This document shows positions 21,495 to 33,081 of a DNA stretch of 64,000 bases, piece by piece (position 1 is the stretch's first letter; each line of letters begins with the position of its first letter). A program made the translations under genes and the position numbers. The DNA comes from Miscanthus floridulus (Eukaryota; Streptophyta; Magnoliopsida; Poales; Poaceae): contig NC_089585.1 in assembly GCF_019320115.1 (NCBI RefSeq), positions 144,105,769 to 144,169,768 on the forward strand. The letters are read 5' to 3'. Below the pieces are notes generated by a model that worked only from the letters and a program-made list of their open reading frames with translations, was not told where the DNA came from and searched no databases.

Positions 21495-21725
21495 AATTTT
21501 GAATCCTTTTTAAAAGAAAATTTTAATCCTAACCCTAGTTGTATCTTTTTTTTTAAAAGAATAAACCTTTTGGCCATGCAAACCACCTAGCGCGACAAAT
21601 ATGCCAGAAGTGCCAGTGCGTATTTGTCGCACCAGGGAGTTTGGTGCGGCCAAAAGAGTTAGTTAAAAAAAAACAATCTAGCTAGAATTAGAATTAAAAT
21701 TTCTTTTAAAATGGATTAAAAATAA
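21495..21725. mobile_element. MULE-type MITE related to MULE A ends
   Basis: Long imperfect inverted repeats (about 90 bp each) start with ATTTTGAATCCTTTTTAAAAG on the left and its partner on the right. The right half contains GGTGCGGCCAAAAGAGTTAG. Read in reverse, that resembles the MULE A TIR word CTAACACTTTTGGCCGCGCC. No target duplication was resolved. It is probably a small deletion relative of the MULE A family. Confidence 0.65.
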
Positions 21726-22498
21726 ACAAAATTATCCACGATTGCGTTATCGTTTCTTCTCCTAACTTGCTCCCCCACTCCGTCCACCTCCTTTTCATCT
21801 CCCACGGCAGCATCAATGTTCTCGCCGCCTCATTCACCGTCTGCCATCGGTGCCTTCACTAAACGGACGGGAGGCGAGACTCCACCTGCCCACACAGGCA
21901 CTCGCGCGTCCCTTTTAAGCCGGGAAGAACCCAAAAAACACAATCTAATTCATGGTCAGGGAGGAAGCCTCCCAGGACTACCATCAAAGTCCATTTTTTC
22001 TCGTCAAACTATAGTAAAATGGGATAAACCCTCTGAAATGTAAAAGTCATTTAAATCACCTCCTTTCCCGTTTAGAAATGATTTTAATACGGTCTCATCT
22101 TTTTTAAATTATTAAAAAAAGTCCGATAAATATTTGATAAGCTGTTTTCAACCAAAATCATAACTCTAAGCTTCTAAAATTCTGAAAGAATATAAATAAA
22201 TTGGGACATGAGAAAATCAAATAAAATATTTCAAGAGTGTGTAGCTCTGAGCTCGCGAGAACTCTGATGGAGGATGGGCCATGGATTCATGGTGGCGCTC
22301 CCCCCCCCCCCCCCCCCCCCCAAATAGAGAGGAGGTGGCCGAGCTCCAAGCTTCTACCAAGCCACCACGGCATGATTTGTCGGAGTTGGTGGGGGAGGGA
22401 AGAAGGGAGAAGATGCTATTAACGGCGTGTCGGTGTAGATGTAAAATAAGAGAGGGAGGGAGAGTTAGCGATTGACATGTGGAGCCTACATTCAGCAT
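21726..22498. other. Sequence without recognised genes, with a 22-nt C run
   Basis: No coding sequence or repeat ends identified. An uninterrupted C tract of 22 bases lies at 22300-22321. Frames on both strands here are short and low-complexity. Confidence 0.5.
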
Positions 22499-22739
22499 GG
22501 AACAACTATTTTTTTAAAAAAAAAATTGCTAGCAGGATTATGCTAGGCAAATATATTGATAGAGAAGAGGAAACAGTCAAAGTACAAGTGAAAAGTCCAA
22601 AAAACAAACAAACCAATAGGCCCAAATGAGGGATTTAGGCCCTCAAGGCAAAAGAGGCAAACAGCCTAATCCATAGGCAAAAATTCTCGTAATCGCATGG
22701 CTCCCGCACTACACCATAGTCGAGCCTCTTCCTTGATCT

Positions 22740-24378
22740 TTGCAATCAACACTGTCGGTGATTTGTATTGATGCTCAAAAATCCTTGCATTTCGCTCTCT
22801 CTAAAGCTCCCATGTGACAAGAAGCGTCTCACTGCTTTACAGGGAGAAGCTGTTGACGTCCCAACCGTGTGCCACCACTGGACCACAGAGTCCATGTTGT
22901 TCCATCCTTCACGCCTAGGAAATTTTCCATTAGTCCAAGATCGTATTGCTTCCCATATTCGCTTTGAATATCTGCAATGGGCGAAAAGATGGATGGCTGA
23001 TTCCTTTGTGGACATGCAGAGAGGACAATATTGTTGGTTGGGGCAACCGCGAGCTGCCAACCGATCAGTTGTCCAAACTCGGTTTTGTATTGCTAGCCAT
23101 GCAAAAAACTTGCAAGTTGGAGGTGCCCAGGTTTTCCAAATTAACTTGTCAAAATATGTGTTTACTGCACCTATGAATTGTGCCAGGTATTCTGAGCGAG
23201 CTATGTATTCCCCAGATGCAGTGAGCTTCTATGTAATTTGATCCTGAATTTCCGGATTTAGTTCCACTTCATGTAGTCCTTGCCAAAGGCGAGTAAATTG
23301 GATGAAGTGATGTACAGTATCAAACCTCAAAAGACTAATGTCCCTCACCCAATTGTTTTCAGTTAAAGCTTGTTGCACAGTTCTGTTCTTTCTGCTATTG
23401 ATTTGAAAAATCAAGGGGGCCACGTCCTTTGGACATTTTCCATTCCACCAGGCTGAGTGCCAAAAGGATGCTTTTGCTCCATTGCTTATTGTGATCTTTG
23501 TGGTAGCATTGAAGAGGCTGCAATCTGACTTGTATAGGGTACCTCCATCCCAGACCATGGTTTGTTGTCAAAAGTCCAAGCTAGCCACAGCCATCTGATT
23601 CTGAGTGCTCTAGAGAAACGTTGAAGGTCAAGAATTCCCAGCCCACCAAGCTTGGTGGGGCGAAGAGCTCGCTTCCATGCAACTTTGCATTTACCTCCTG
23701 TGATGTGTGTGCCTCCTGTCCATAGGAAACGCCGTCTATGAGAATCCAGCTCAGTGATGATGCCGTTCGATGGCTTGAGCAAAGTGAGGAAATAAATTGG
23801 CTGTGAAGAAAGAACAGACTTGAGAGTATTTCGACCAGCCTGGGTGAGTAACTTCCCTTGCCAATGCATAAGGCTGGAGGCTGCCTTATCAATCAGTGGC
23901 TAGCAGTCAATTTTCCTCAGGTGAACTAAGGTGAGAGGCAAGCCGAGGTATTTGAAGGAGAAGGTTGCTCGGGTTGCTGAGAATTGAAGGAGAAGGTTGC
24001 TCGGGTTGCTGAGAAGTCTGCTAATACCTATTGTAGGTTAATGCCCACGCATCTGATAGTTGCAACCGCGCTCTTTTCCATATTTGTGACTAATCCAGTG
24101 ACCAAGCCAAATCGATGAAGAATTTCTCCGAGAGTCGAGACATCCTCCCATGTCGGAGTGAGGAACACTGCGGCGTCATCCGCATATAGAGATACTCTCA
24201 GTCGTGCTTTGTCGCTTTCGAAGTGGTGCAAGCCATCCATTTTGGGTCGCCAGGTCCAGTAACTTGACTAGGGGGGTCAATCGCAATGACGAACAAGAGA
24301 GGAGAGAGAGGGTCACCCTGCCTTAGTCCTTTGCCATGTTAGATAGTTGACCCAGGAACGCCATTAATCAACACCTGG
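22740..24378 (-). pseudogene. LINE B ORF2, C-terminal reverse transcriptase and zf-RVT region
   Basis: On the minus strand, RQGDPLSPLLFVIAID and the catalytic SLYADDAAVF box (about 24340-24160) complete the reverse transcriptase palm. The connection and C-terminal zinc-binding region follow (PLCMSTKESAIHLFAHCRYS at about 23020-22960: Cys-x2-Cys ... His ... Cys). A 32-bp tandem duplication at 23953-24016 and several stops and frameshifts disable it. Confidence 0.85.
23953..24016. repeat. 32-bp tandem duplication in LINE B
   Basis: Two exact adjacent copies of a 32-bp unit that starts TTGAAGGAGAAGGTTGCTCG, at 23953-23984 and 23985-24016. Because 32 is not a multiple of three, it shifts the ORF2 frame. 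Confidence 0.9.
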
Positions 24379-26016
24379 TGAAAGCTCTACTTTGGTTTTG
24401 GTGAATTGATGAAACACTAAGTGCTAACCTAGTTTATCAAAGTAATCATGAGATAGGTAGCACATTCCAAGTGGTGAAGCAAATAAAGATCATAACATGA
24501 TGATGGTGATGCTATGGTGATGATCAAGTGTTTGGACTTGAAAAGAAGAAAGAGAAAAACAAAAGGCTCAAGGCAAAGGTATAAGTGGTAGGAGCTATTT
24601 CGTTTCGGTGATCAAGACACTTAGCGAGTGTGATCACATTTAGGTTCGATAGCCGTACTATTAAGAGGGGTGAAACTCGTATCAAAATACGGTTATCAAA
24701 GTGCCACTAGATGCTCTAACGCATTGCATATGTATTTAGGATCTAGTGGAGTGCTAACACCCTTAAAAATGTTTGTGAAAATATGCTAACACACATGCAC
24801 AAAGGTGATACACATTGTGTTTAGCACTTGGGAGCAAGGGTTCAAAACTTCACCGGTGGAGTGACCGGACGCTAGGCGACTGTGCGTCCGGTCCTACACT
24901 GTAGCGCATCTGGTCACAACTTATGTGCACTGATGACCGTTGAGATCGGACGATAAGCATTTGAAGCAGGGGCCACATGGCATGCATCGCGCGACCGGAC
25001 GCTGGGGTCCTGCATCCGGTCAAACCGACCGGTGCGTTCGGTCGCCCCGATTTGTCAGTGAACAGAGGAGCCAACGGCTCTATTCGTGGGGGCTCTCTAT
25101 TTAAGTCCCATGGCCGACTCAAGCTCACTCTCTTGGCCATTTGCATTGACATAGCAACCTTGTGAGCTTAGCCAAAGCCCTCCCACTCATCTCCATCATT
25201 AATCCATCATCTTTGTGAGATTGGGAGTGAATCCAAGTGCATTGCTTGAGTGTTTGCATCTAGAGGCACTTGGTATTTGTGTTTCACTGTGGCATTCTTT
25301 TGTTACTCTTGGTGGTTGCCGTCACCTAGATGGCTTGGAGCAGCGAGAATCGTCGAGCGGAGGTTGGTGATTGTCTCCGGCTCCGATTGTGGTGATTGTG
25401 AGGGGTTCTTGACCTTTCTCCGGTGGAGAGCCAAAATGTACTCTAGTAAATTGCTCGTGGCTTGTGTGATCCTCATCTTGTGTTGGTTGTGTGGCACCCT
25501 ATTGAGGGTTTGGCGTGTGATGCCAATTAGCGCGTGAACCTCCAAGTGAGTGAATCGCCACAACGAGGACTAGTTTGCCGGCAAGCAAGTGAACCTCGGT
25601 AAAAAATCATTGTGTCATCATTTGATTTCGAGGTGATTGGTCTTTATTGGTATTCATTCTTGTGATTGATTGGTTCATTTCTCGACTCAGCGGTATAACC
25701 AACTTGCTCTCTCTCTCTCTCTCTCTACATTACCACAAACTAGTTGTCAAGCTCTGTAGTGTAGCTAGTTATGAGAGCTTGTTAGTTTGGTTAGTGTGGC
25801 ACTTTAGTTAGCCTTTGAGAGTACACTAACTTAGTGTAGTGACATAACCTTTGTGTGGATAGAGACTATATAAACTAGAATTATGATAGGTGGCTTGTAT
25901 TTTTAGTAGGCTAGCGCAACACTCGCTTTGCCTCATATTTGTCTAACCGGTTTGCTAAGTGTTGTTGTAGAAATTTTTATAGGCTATTCACCCCCTCTAG
26001 CCATTAGGACCTTTCA
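24379..26016 (+). mobile_element. Solo LTR 1 (1638 bp)
   Basis: Begins TGAAAGCTCTACTTTGG and ends ACCTTTCA, with target duplication CCTGG at 24374-24378 and 26017-26021. No primer binding site or internal region accompanies it, so it is a solo LTR left by recombination between two LTRs. It contains several GCGTCCGGTC-type words and a CT microsatellite near 25711. The family could not be named from the LTR alone. Confidence 0.92.
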
Positions 26017-26021
26017 CCTGG

Positions 26022-26085
26022 GATGTGGACGTGGCCCATAATGAGGTTAACCAATTTCTCAAGTGTGACGGGAAACCATGACGTT
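26022..26085 (-). pseudogene. LINE B ORF2 fragment between the two solo LTRs
   Basis: This short stretch joins in frame with sequence on both sides once the LTRs are removed. On the minus strand it encodes part of the reverse transcriptase fingers (about LRNWLTSLWATST). Confidence 0.8.
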
Positions 26086-28082
26086 TGAAAGCTCTAGTTT
26101 GGTTTTGGTGAATTGATGAAACCCTTAGTGCTAACCTAGTTTATCAAAGTAATCATGAGATAGGTAGCACTATTCTAAGTGGTGGAGCAATGGTGAAGAT
26201 CATGATGATGGTGTGGTGGCCATGATGATCAAGTGCTTGGATTTGGAAAAGAAGAAAGAGAAAAATAAAATGGGCTCAAGGCAAAGGTGAAATTCATAGG
26301 GCCATTTTGTTTTGGTGATCAAGACACTTAGCGGGTGTGTTCACATTTAGGATCGATAGTCGTACTATTAAGAGATATGAAACTCGTATCGAAATGCGGT
26401 TATCAAAGTGCCACCAGATGTTCTAACTCATTGCATATGCATTTAGATATAGTTGAGTGCTAACACCCTTGAAAATGTTTGTGGAAATATGCTAACAGTC
26501 TAACACACGTGCACAAGGTGAAACACTCGGTGGTTGGCATATTTGAGCAAGGGTGGAGAAGTTGGTGAAGTAAAGGAGTTGGTTTTCACTGAAAAACATT
26601 TGAGCAAGGGTTGAGTCCGGTCAATTTTAGAACAAGGTGGCGCTTTCGGGCTCTGATGGGAGAACTGATCGGATGTTGGTCAACTTGTGACCTGACGCGA
26701 CGGTCCTACGTCCGGTCAGGCTGACGTATAGTGATGTGGCGACGTGCAGTGAGGAGAACGAGGACCTGACGTTGGGTGCGTCCGGTCGTGGTGCACCTGA
26801 CGTGTTCGATCGCGTTTGGGTGGCTCTAGATCGTCTCTAGAACTGACCTGACGCTGGGGAGTTGGTGTGATCGGCGCGTCCGGTCATAGTGTGGCGGCAC
26901 ATGGGCTTGTGCTGGCCTAACATGACGCGGGTGCGTCAGGTCATACGCTGGTGAGTCCGGTCATCACTTAAGCGATCGCGCTGAGTCATTTGACCATTGG
27001 AATCGTACACGTGAGGTTGAACGGGAGTGACACGTGGCGCGTATCCGAGGACCGGACATAGGGTGTGGTGCGTCAGATTGTTTTGATCGGCGCGTCCGAT
27101 CAGCGCGTGACAGGCAACAGTGAGGAGCCCAACGGCTCTATTCATGTGGGCTCTCTATTTAAGCCCCTTGGCCGGCTCAAGCTCACTTTTTTGGCCATTT
27201 GCATTGATATTGCAACCTTGTGAGCTTAGCCAAAGCCCTCCCACTCATCTTCATCATTGATTCATCATCTTTGTGAGATTGAGAGTGAATCCAAGTGCAT
27301 TGCTTGAGTGGTTGCATCTAGAGGCACTTGATGTTCGTGTTTCGCTGTAGGATTCGCTTGTTACTCTTGGTGGTTGTCGCCACCTAGACGGCTTGGAACA
27401 GCGAGGATCATCGAGCGGAGGTTGGTGATTGTCTCCGGCTCCGATCGTGGTGATTGTGAGGGGTTCTTGACTCTTTTCCGGCGAAGAGCCAAAAAGTACT
27501 CTAGTGGATTGTTCGTGGCTTGTATGATCCTCATCTTGTGTTGGTTGTGCGGCACCCGATTGCGGGTTTGGCGTGTGATGCCAATTAGCGCGTGAACCTT
27601 CAAGTGAGTGAATCGCCACAACGAGGACTAGCTTGCCGGCAAGCAAGTGAACCTCGGTAAAAAAATCTTGTGTCATCTTGTCCCAAGGATTTTTTGGTAT
27701 TCATTGTGACTAATTGTGACCATCTTGTGATTGGCTCAATTCCTCGACACGGCGGTATAATCATCACCATCCTCTCTTGTGCACTTATATTTCTAGTGTT
27801 GCTTCGCTCTTTAGTGTAATTAGTTTTGAGAGCAAGCTTGTGTCGGGTCTAGTGGATAGTGTGTCTCTTTAGTTAGTCTTTAAGAGCACACTAACTTAGT
27901 GTAGTGACATAGCCATTGTGTGAATAGAGACGATAGCCACTAGAATTGTGGTAGGTGGCTTGTATTTTTAGTAGGCTAGCGCAACACTCGCTTCGCCGTT
28001 TATTTGTCTAACTACTTTACTTAGTGTTGTTGTATGAATTTTTATAGGCTATTCACCCCCCTCTAGCCATTAGGACATTTCA
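26086..28082 (+). mobile_element. Solo LTR 2 (1997 bp), same family as solo LTR 1
   Basis: Begins TGAAAGCTCTAGTTTGG and ends ACATTTCA, with target duplication ACGTT at 26081-26085 and 28083-28087. It aligns with solo LTR 1 along most of its length but has about 350 bp more in the GC-rich middle (around 26560-27100), where GCGTCCGGTC-type words are more frequent. Confidence 0.92.
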
Positions 28083-28087
28083 ACGTT

Positions 28088-29900
28088 GAAGAAGATCAAG
28101 GAGGTAATCCCATCGCACAGAGTTGAAAGCTTTGGTAATATCAAGCTTGAACAGTAAAGATGTCGTGTGTGCACGATGGAACAATCTTGCTAGGTTCCTC
28201 ACATAGAGGAAATTGTCATGTATTGCATGTTTCTTGATGAAGGCACTCCTTGTAGGATACAAGCTGATTCATATGGGGTTGTAATCGCAGAGCGAGCACC
28301 TTTGGTGATGATTTTGGCAACGCATGAATTAGGTTGATGGGTCTAAAGTCGGAGATCCGTTCAGCCCCTTCTTTCTTTGGCAGAAGCACGATGTTTGCTG
28401 TATTCAGGAGGCCAAAATGGTTAGTGCGTTGATTATAGAAACTTTGAATCGCACTCATAAATTCATTTCTGATAGTGCCCCAACAAGCAACAAAAAAGGC
28501 CATGGTGAACCCATCTCGTCCTGGTGCTTTGTCACGAGGCATCTGCTTAATGGCTTGGACAACCTCCTGTTCCGTAAATGGTATGTCAAGAGATTGAAGG
28601 TCCACTTGGCTGATCCCCAAGATATCCCAGGAAAAATCCATGGTGCGGGGGGTGGCTGTCCAAGTACAGAAGAGAAGTGTTGCAGCGCCACTTCTTCCTT
28701 TTCCTCATGAGAAATTGCCCAGCCTTGATCTCTCTGTAGACGTGGGATGAACTTTTTTCTGCGCCTTGAATTGACTTTCAGGTGAAAATATTTGGTATTT
28801 GCATCGCCCACTTTTAGGTTGGTGACCCTTGAACTTTGCCTTTTCCTGGCCCGTTCCAGAACAGCTAAGCCGACCACCCTCTTCTTGAGTTTTTGGCGCA
28901 GAATGGTTTCGTCATTGGACATGGTCCTAGTCTCTTGTGCAATATCCAGCCGCTTTATGACTTCCAGCGCCATGTGCAATTGCATTTTTGTTTCTGAAAA
29001 TAAAGTTTTGCTCCATTCTTTGAGTCTTTGTGCTGTGCTGGCTAGCCTGAAATTCAACATATGAAAAGGTTCTGTGTGTGGATTAAATTCCGTCCATGCC
29101 GATTGAACAACGTGCTGGAACCCCGGCATGTGGATCCAAAAATTCTCAAACTTGAAGCGTTTCGGGACAGGAGGCCCACTTTGATTTGAGAGGAGGAGCG
29201 GACAATGATCTGAGTGCGCCGTTGATAGCGCCTGAAGAAAGTGCGAGCCGAAGGAGAGGTCCTAGGCCTCGTTACAGAAGACACGGTCTAACCGAGATAA
29301 AGTCGGGTTTGTTCTTTCATTGGACCAAGTGAATTTTCTGTTCAGCAGATGTATTTCTCGCAGCTCACATTCATTTAGCGCTTGCCGGAACTGGTTCATG
29401 AGGCTTAGATTTAGATTTCGGTTGTTCTTGTCCCATGCTCTGTAAATAAGATTAAAATCTCCTAAGACCAGCCACCTGCGTTGTGCTTCTGGTTTTAGCT
29501 CTTTGAGTTCATTCAAAAAGGCCGGTTTGAACAGGTCCTTCGAGGGGCCATAGACGGTTGTGATTATGAATTCTGTGCCGCATTCCTTCAGCCTCACCGT
29601 GGCTGAAATTGTGTGCCTTGTAGTTGAGACGTCTGACAAATCAACATGCAGATCATGCCAAAGAAGCAGAATTCCTCCTCTCGTACCCAACGGACCTGTT
29701 GCCGGTGAGAAGGCAAACTTCTGAAGCCGATAATTCCCTAGGTAAGCTGCTGTAGCTTGATCGACATCTCTCAGCTTGGTCTCCTGTAAACATGCTAGAT
29801 GAATGTTTGTCGCAGCAAGAATCTCATGCACGGTCGCTTTTCTGGCTTGCGAGTTCAGCCCTCTAACATTCCAACACGCTATGTTGCTGTTGGCAGCCAT
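28088..29900 (-). pseudogene. LINE B ORF2, endonuclease and N-terminal reverse transcriptase
   Basis: The frame starts at the ATG at 29900 with CWNVRGLNSQARK, the APE endonuclease start motif. It continues with CLQETKL, VLGDFNLIYRA and DRVFCNEA (to about 29270). After frameshifts come the linker and the reverse transcriptase motifs DKAPGRDGFTMAFF, FRPINLIHALPKS (28560-28300) and LDITKAFNSVRWDYL (28170-28100), up to solo LTR 2. The enzyme would nick DNA and prime cDNA synthesis. At least three frame breaks show it is dead. Confidence 0.87.
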
Positions 29901-30500
29901 TGGGAAAGGGTCTGCTTCTCAAAATAAAAGTACAGTTGCATCCACGAGCGCCAAAGCATAATGCAGTCAAGTACGGGTGAAAATGCGAAGCACGAAGACC
30001 TCGCCCATGGGTTGTAGATTTTGCACTTGAAGTAGTCTGCAAACAGGTACAAAAGTAGACACGGCGGCGGAACTGAAGTAGTCTAGGACGGACATGAGGA
30101 TCTTCACTAACACAGACGACACTGAAATTGATAATGGAGGAGCACGACGACTCCAGACTAGGACACAGTAGGCAGTAGACCCTCTGAAACAACACGACAC
30201 AACATTTGAAGCATTAAGGAAGCCGCCGGACACCAGGATCCAAGGGAGGTGATGGAGTCCATCAGGTTGTACTGGCCGTACCGGCCTCCACTTCCCCTTC
30301 AATGAGATCAGCAACTTCTGGACCCGCCATGTTGATTAAGGCCTGATCACGCGCCTCAAAAGTTGTCTTGTCCATGTTGATTGAGGGAGAGGGCCTTTGA
30401 ATAAGGATAGGTACTCCTGCAAAGCATGCTCAAGGGGAGACGCCTCTCCAAAACCAAGCTTTCTGCATAGGAGGCGCTGCGCGCGGGCTTCGCCAGAAAA
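29901..30500 (-). pseudogene. LINE B ORF1 C-terminal remnant and inter-ORF region
   Basis: The first codons after the 5' truncation point (30500 reading down) encode EARAQRLLCRKLGFGEASPL and ALQEYLSLFKGPLPQ, which resembles the C-terminus of grass LINE ORF1 proteins. The frame then ends, and about 400 bp of noncoding inter-ORF sequence leads to the ORF2 ATG. Confidence 0.7.
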
Positions 30501-30884
30501 GGAACAACGATGTGGTACTATTGAAACCGTTTAGGATGAAACAACAGTATCAAGATTTGGAGAGGCACAAACATACAATTTTTCACATGGATAAGGTAAA
30601 TGAGACTTTGATAATAGCTGAGGAAGTCAAAGGGAATTTTTCCAAAGGAAAAAATAGGCAGATCGTGTCCCTTTGCCCATGTTTTTTTTTTGGAGAAACC
30701 GGCCTGTTTAGAAGCTTCGTTGCACACCTGAGCCGCAACCTAGCCATGCAAAATAGGCCTTGGCCCATACGGTAGCCTGTAGATGGGCCTCTAACAGTTC
30801 TTGCACGTTGGAGCTAGGCTTTTCTTACTGTACCTGTACTGGACTTGTCCTTGTTTGGGCATTGTAGCTGGAGCAATATAACTT

Positions 30885-30907
30885 CCCCTCAAAAAAAAAA
30901 AAAAAAA
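30885..30907 (+). mobile_element. 23-bp retroposed insertion: CCCCTC plus 17 A
   Basis: The 17-bp direct repeat CTGGAGCAATATAACTT lies at 30868-30884 and 30908-30924, exactly flanking CCCCTC(A)17. A long target duplication plus a poly(A) end is the mark of LINE-driven insertion. This is an extremely truncated one. Confidence 0.85.
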
Positions 30908-30924
30908 CTGGAGCAATATAACTT

Positions 30925-31440
30925 TTCACAATTTTTTGGTCTTTTATGGGCACTATATGTCTTGTGCCTATTATCATTTGTATTGTGTTTGTTAACATTT
31001 TATCCCAACTACTTGCCAAAACCAAGATATGAGAGTGGGCACAAACTAACAATCAGTTTATTATTAGTTATCCATGAAGCACTTTGCTCTCAAATCCAAC
31101 TATGACAACTTTTTTAGTAATACTTAATACTTAATGTTTTCATTTTCTTGATTGTGTTCTTGAAATGGGAATAATATATGAACGTTCTTACAAAGCTTAG
31201 CGATGGTATAGTTCTTAAAGTGCTTCATTAGTCGATGAACCAGCTTCTATGAAGAGTCTTCAATTCCTCGATGAAGAATTGGTATATAAATGAATTCAAA
31301 ACCTAATAACTACAGTAGTGCAACAAAAAAATATTTCTTAAAAAACTACTACAAAATGTGCAACAAAGAAAATTATCCTTGGAGAACGGGAACGGTGGAA
31401 CGCCGGGGTGAAGGAATCGGCGCCTTCCTTTGTCCTATAA
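30925..31440. other. AT-rich intergenic sequence
   Basis: No coding sequence, TIR pair or LTR ends recognised. Confidence 0.5.
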
Positions 31441-32648
31441 ATTTCCAAACGGGCCGCGCGAAACGGGCTGGCACGGGCCCGGTGCGAAAAAGCACGGCCC
31501 TAGCCCGGTACGGCCTGGCCTCACCCGTGCCCGTGCCTGGGCTGAAAGGTCGGCCCGTAGTGCCGGCCCAGGCACGGCCCGTTCCAACGGGCGGCACGGG
31601 GCAGGCACGGCTCGCAGCCGTCGGATCGCGGAGGCGGGGCGTGAGCCGTTGGATCGCCGGGCGGCCAGGGGGTCCGGTATATAAGCCGCCCGATGCGGCC
31701 GCTCTCCCCACTCCCCTCACTCGTAACCCTAGCCTCTCGCCCTCTCCTCTCCGGCTCTCTCCGCTCACTCTGTTGCTCGCCCGCTCCTCGTCGCACTCGT
31801 AACCCTAGCTCCTCGCCTGCTCGCCGCTCTTCGCCGCACTCGTAACCTGGGCTCCTCGACGCCGTCACCATGGAGTCTTCCGGCGGGTAAGGGGTCAGTT
31901 CCGGTGGCCGGTGGTTCCCTCTTCTCCCTCTCCGCCCTCAATCTCCCTCTTCTCCCTCAGATCCGGTGGTTTCCGCCCTCAATCTCCATCTGTTCCCTTA
32001 TTCTTCATCCCTGAACGTCGATTGAGCCTCGTTCTCGGCATCCTCGCCGCATCTCCATCATCTGTCCGTCGTCCACATCGCTGACAAGGAGCTGGAAGAG
32101 GCCTTTGCTGGTCTTTATCTTGATGTCGACTAGTTCACTTTCCATTTATGTAATGGTTCTGTAATAACTGAGACTTGGACTTGTGGTAATGGATGTAATG
32201 AACAATTAATCTAGGTGCTGGTTGTACTCTTTTCCTGTTTAGGGTTTCTCACAAGGGTGAGTTTTACCTAAACAGGTTTTTAATGAGGCAGTCATTGCAC
32301 AACTCCTACTTAAATTAGTTTTAGTTTCAAAAGTTTGTGTTTTTTGCTGTGCTGTGTTATGATCTGTTTTTGATCTTTTGTGAACTTAGTCATTTTAGAT
32401 CTCTTTGAATTATTGTGCTGAGTTCATTGAGGGATTTTGCCAGTTTAGTGCCTGGGCCGGTACGGGCACGCTGAGCCTGGAGTCGGCATGACACGACACG
32501 GCACGCTCCAGAAATGATAGTGCCGTGCCTAGGCCTGGAGTCGGACACGGTGGCACGACACGGCACGGCACGGTTCATCAGCCGTGCCTAGCGTGCCGTG
32601 CCGGGGCGGGCTACTGCCGTGCAGTGCCATGCCGGCACGTTTGGAAAA
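31441..32648 (+). mobile_element. Non-autonomous hAT-like element (deletion derivative)
   Basis: The ends TTTCCAAACGGGCCG (left) and TTTTCCAAACGTGCCGG (right, reversed) are inverted. Both subterminal regions are packed with GGCACGG/CCGTGCC words. Inside are a TATA box (TATATAAG at 31678-31685), CT-rich leader repeats with CGTAACCCTAG, an ATG in good context (31870) and a splice donor GTAAGG at 31887. Near 32090-32133 a short acidic frame (KELEEAFAGLYLDVD, then stop) looks like the C-terminus of a protein. Most of a transposase gene seems deleted between the two. Assignment to hAT rests on the end style; an 8-bp target duplication was not resolved. Confidence 0.55.
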
Positions 32649-32835
32649 CTATACTTCGTCCTGCCGGTTAGACGACGTCTTTGTGGAAGATAGAGATAGA
32701 GATAGCTTTAATTCTCTTGACCGTTGAATTGTCGATGCGTGTTGCATGACGTCCCGGGTAGGAATTCTCCGGCTGGGTGAAGAAAATAGAGTCGGCGTGG
32801 GTACGTGGCTAGCTGCCGCGGACATGCATGCCGAC

Positions 32836-33081
32836 TCTACAGAGGCGAAGCTACGGCAACATGCGGCTAGCGCGTGGGTACTTGCCACTTGGTATTGGTA
32901 CGAACGGTGCAGATTTTTTTAATATATAATATGGGAAGCTATAGCAAATTATATGGAGGTGTATTTGTCTCGTGGCTGTATGGACATGTCTCATAAATGT
33001 GCATATATGGCGGAATTCTAATCAAACTCACTGTTTTTTGCAAATTTGGGGTGCCCCCTGTACACAAGGCAGCTTCGCCCA
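32836..33081. mobile_element. hAT-like MITE
   Basis: The left end CAGAGGCGAAGCTACGG and right end, reversed, CATGGGCGAAGCTGCC are imperfect inverted repeats of the plant hAT CAGTGGCGAAGC type. The interior is AT-rich with no ORF. A target duplication was not found. Confidence 0.55.

Larger units (their letters stand above)
22510..30500 (-). mobile_element. LINE B, 5'-truncated L1-clade LINE with two nested solo LTRs
   Basis: The target duplication is GGAACAACTAT at 22499-22509 and GGAACAACGAT at 30501-30511 (one mismatch in 11). The 3' end lies at 22510 with an A/T-rich tail. The 5' end at 30500 begins inside the C-terminal part of ORF1, which is normal for LINE insertions cut short during reverse transcription. 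Without the two solo LTRs and their duplications the LINE is about 4.35 kb. ORF2 runs from 29900 to about 22740 in several broken frames. Confidence 0.9.

Noticed and set aside
24379..28082. A single LTR retrotransposon with two LTRs and a tiny interior
   Set aside because: The sequence between the LTRs is LINE B coding sequence, and each LTR has a different 5-bp target duplication.
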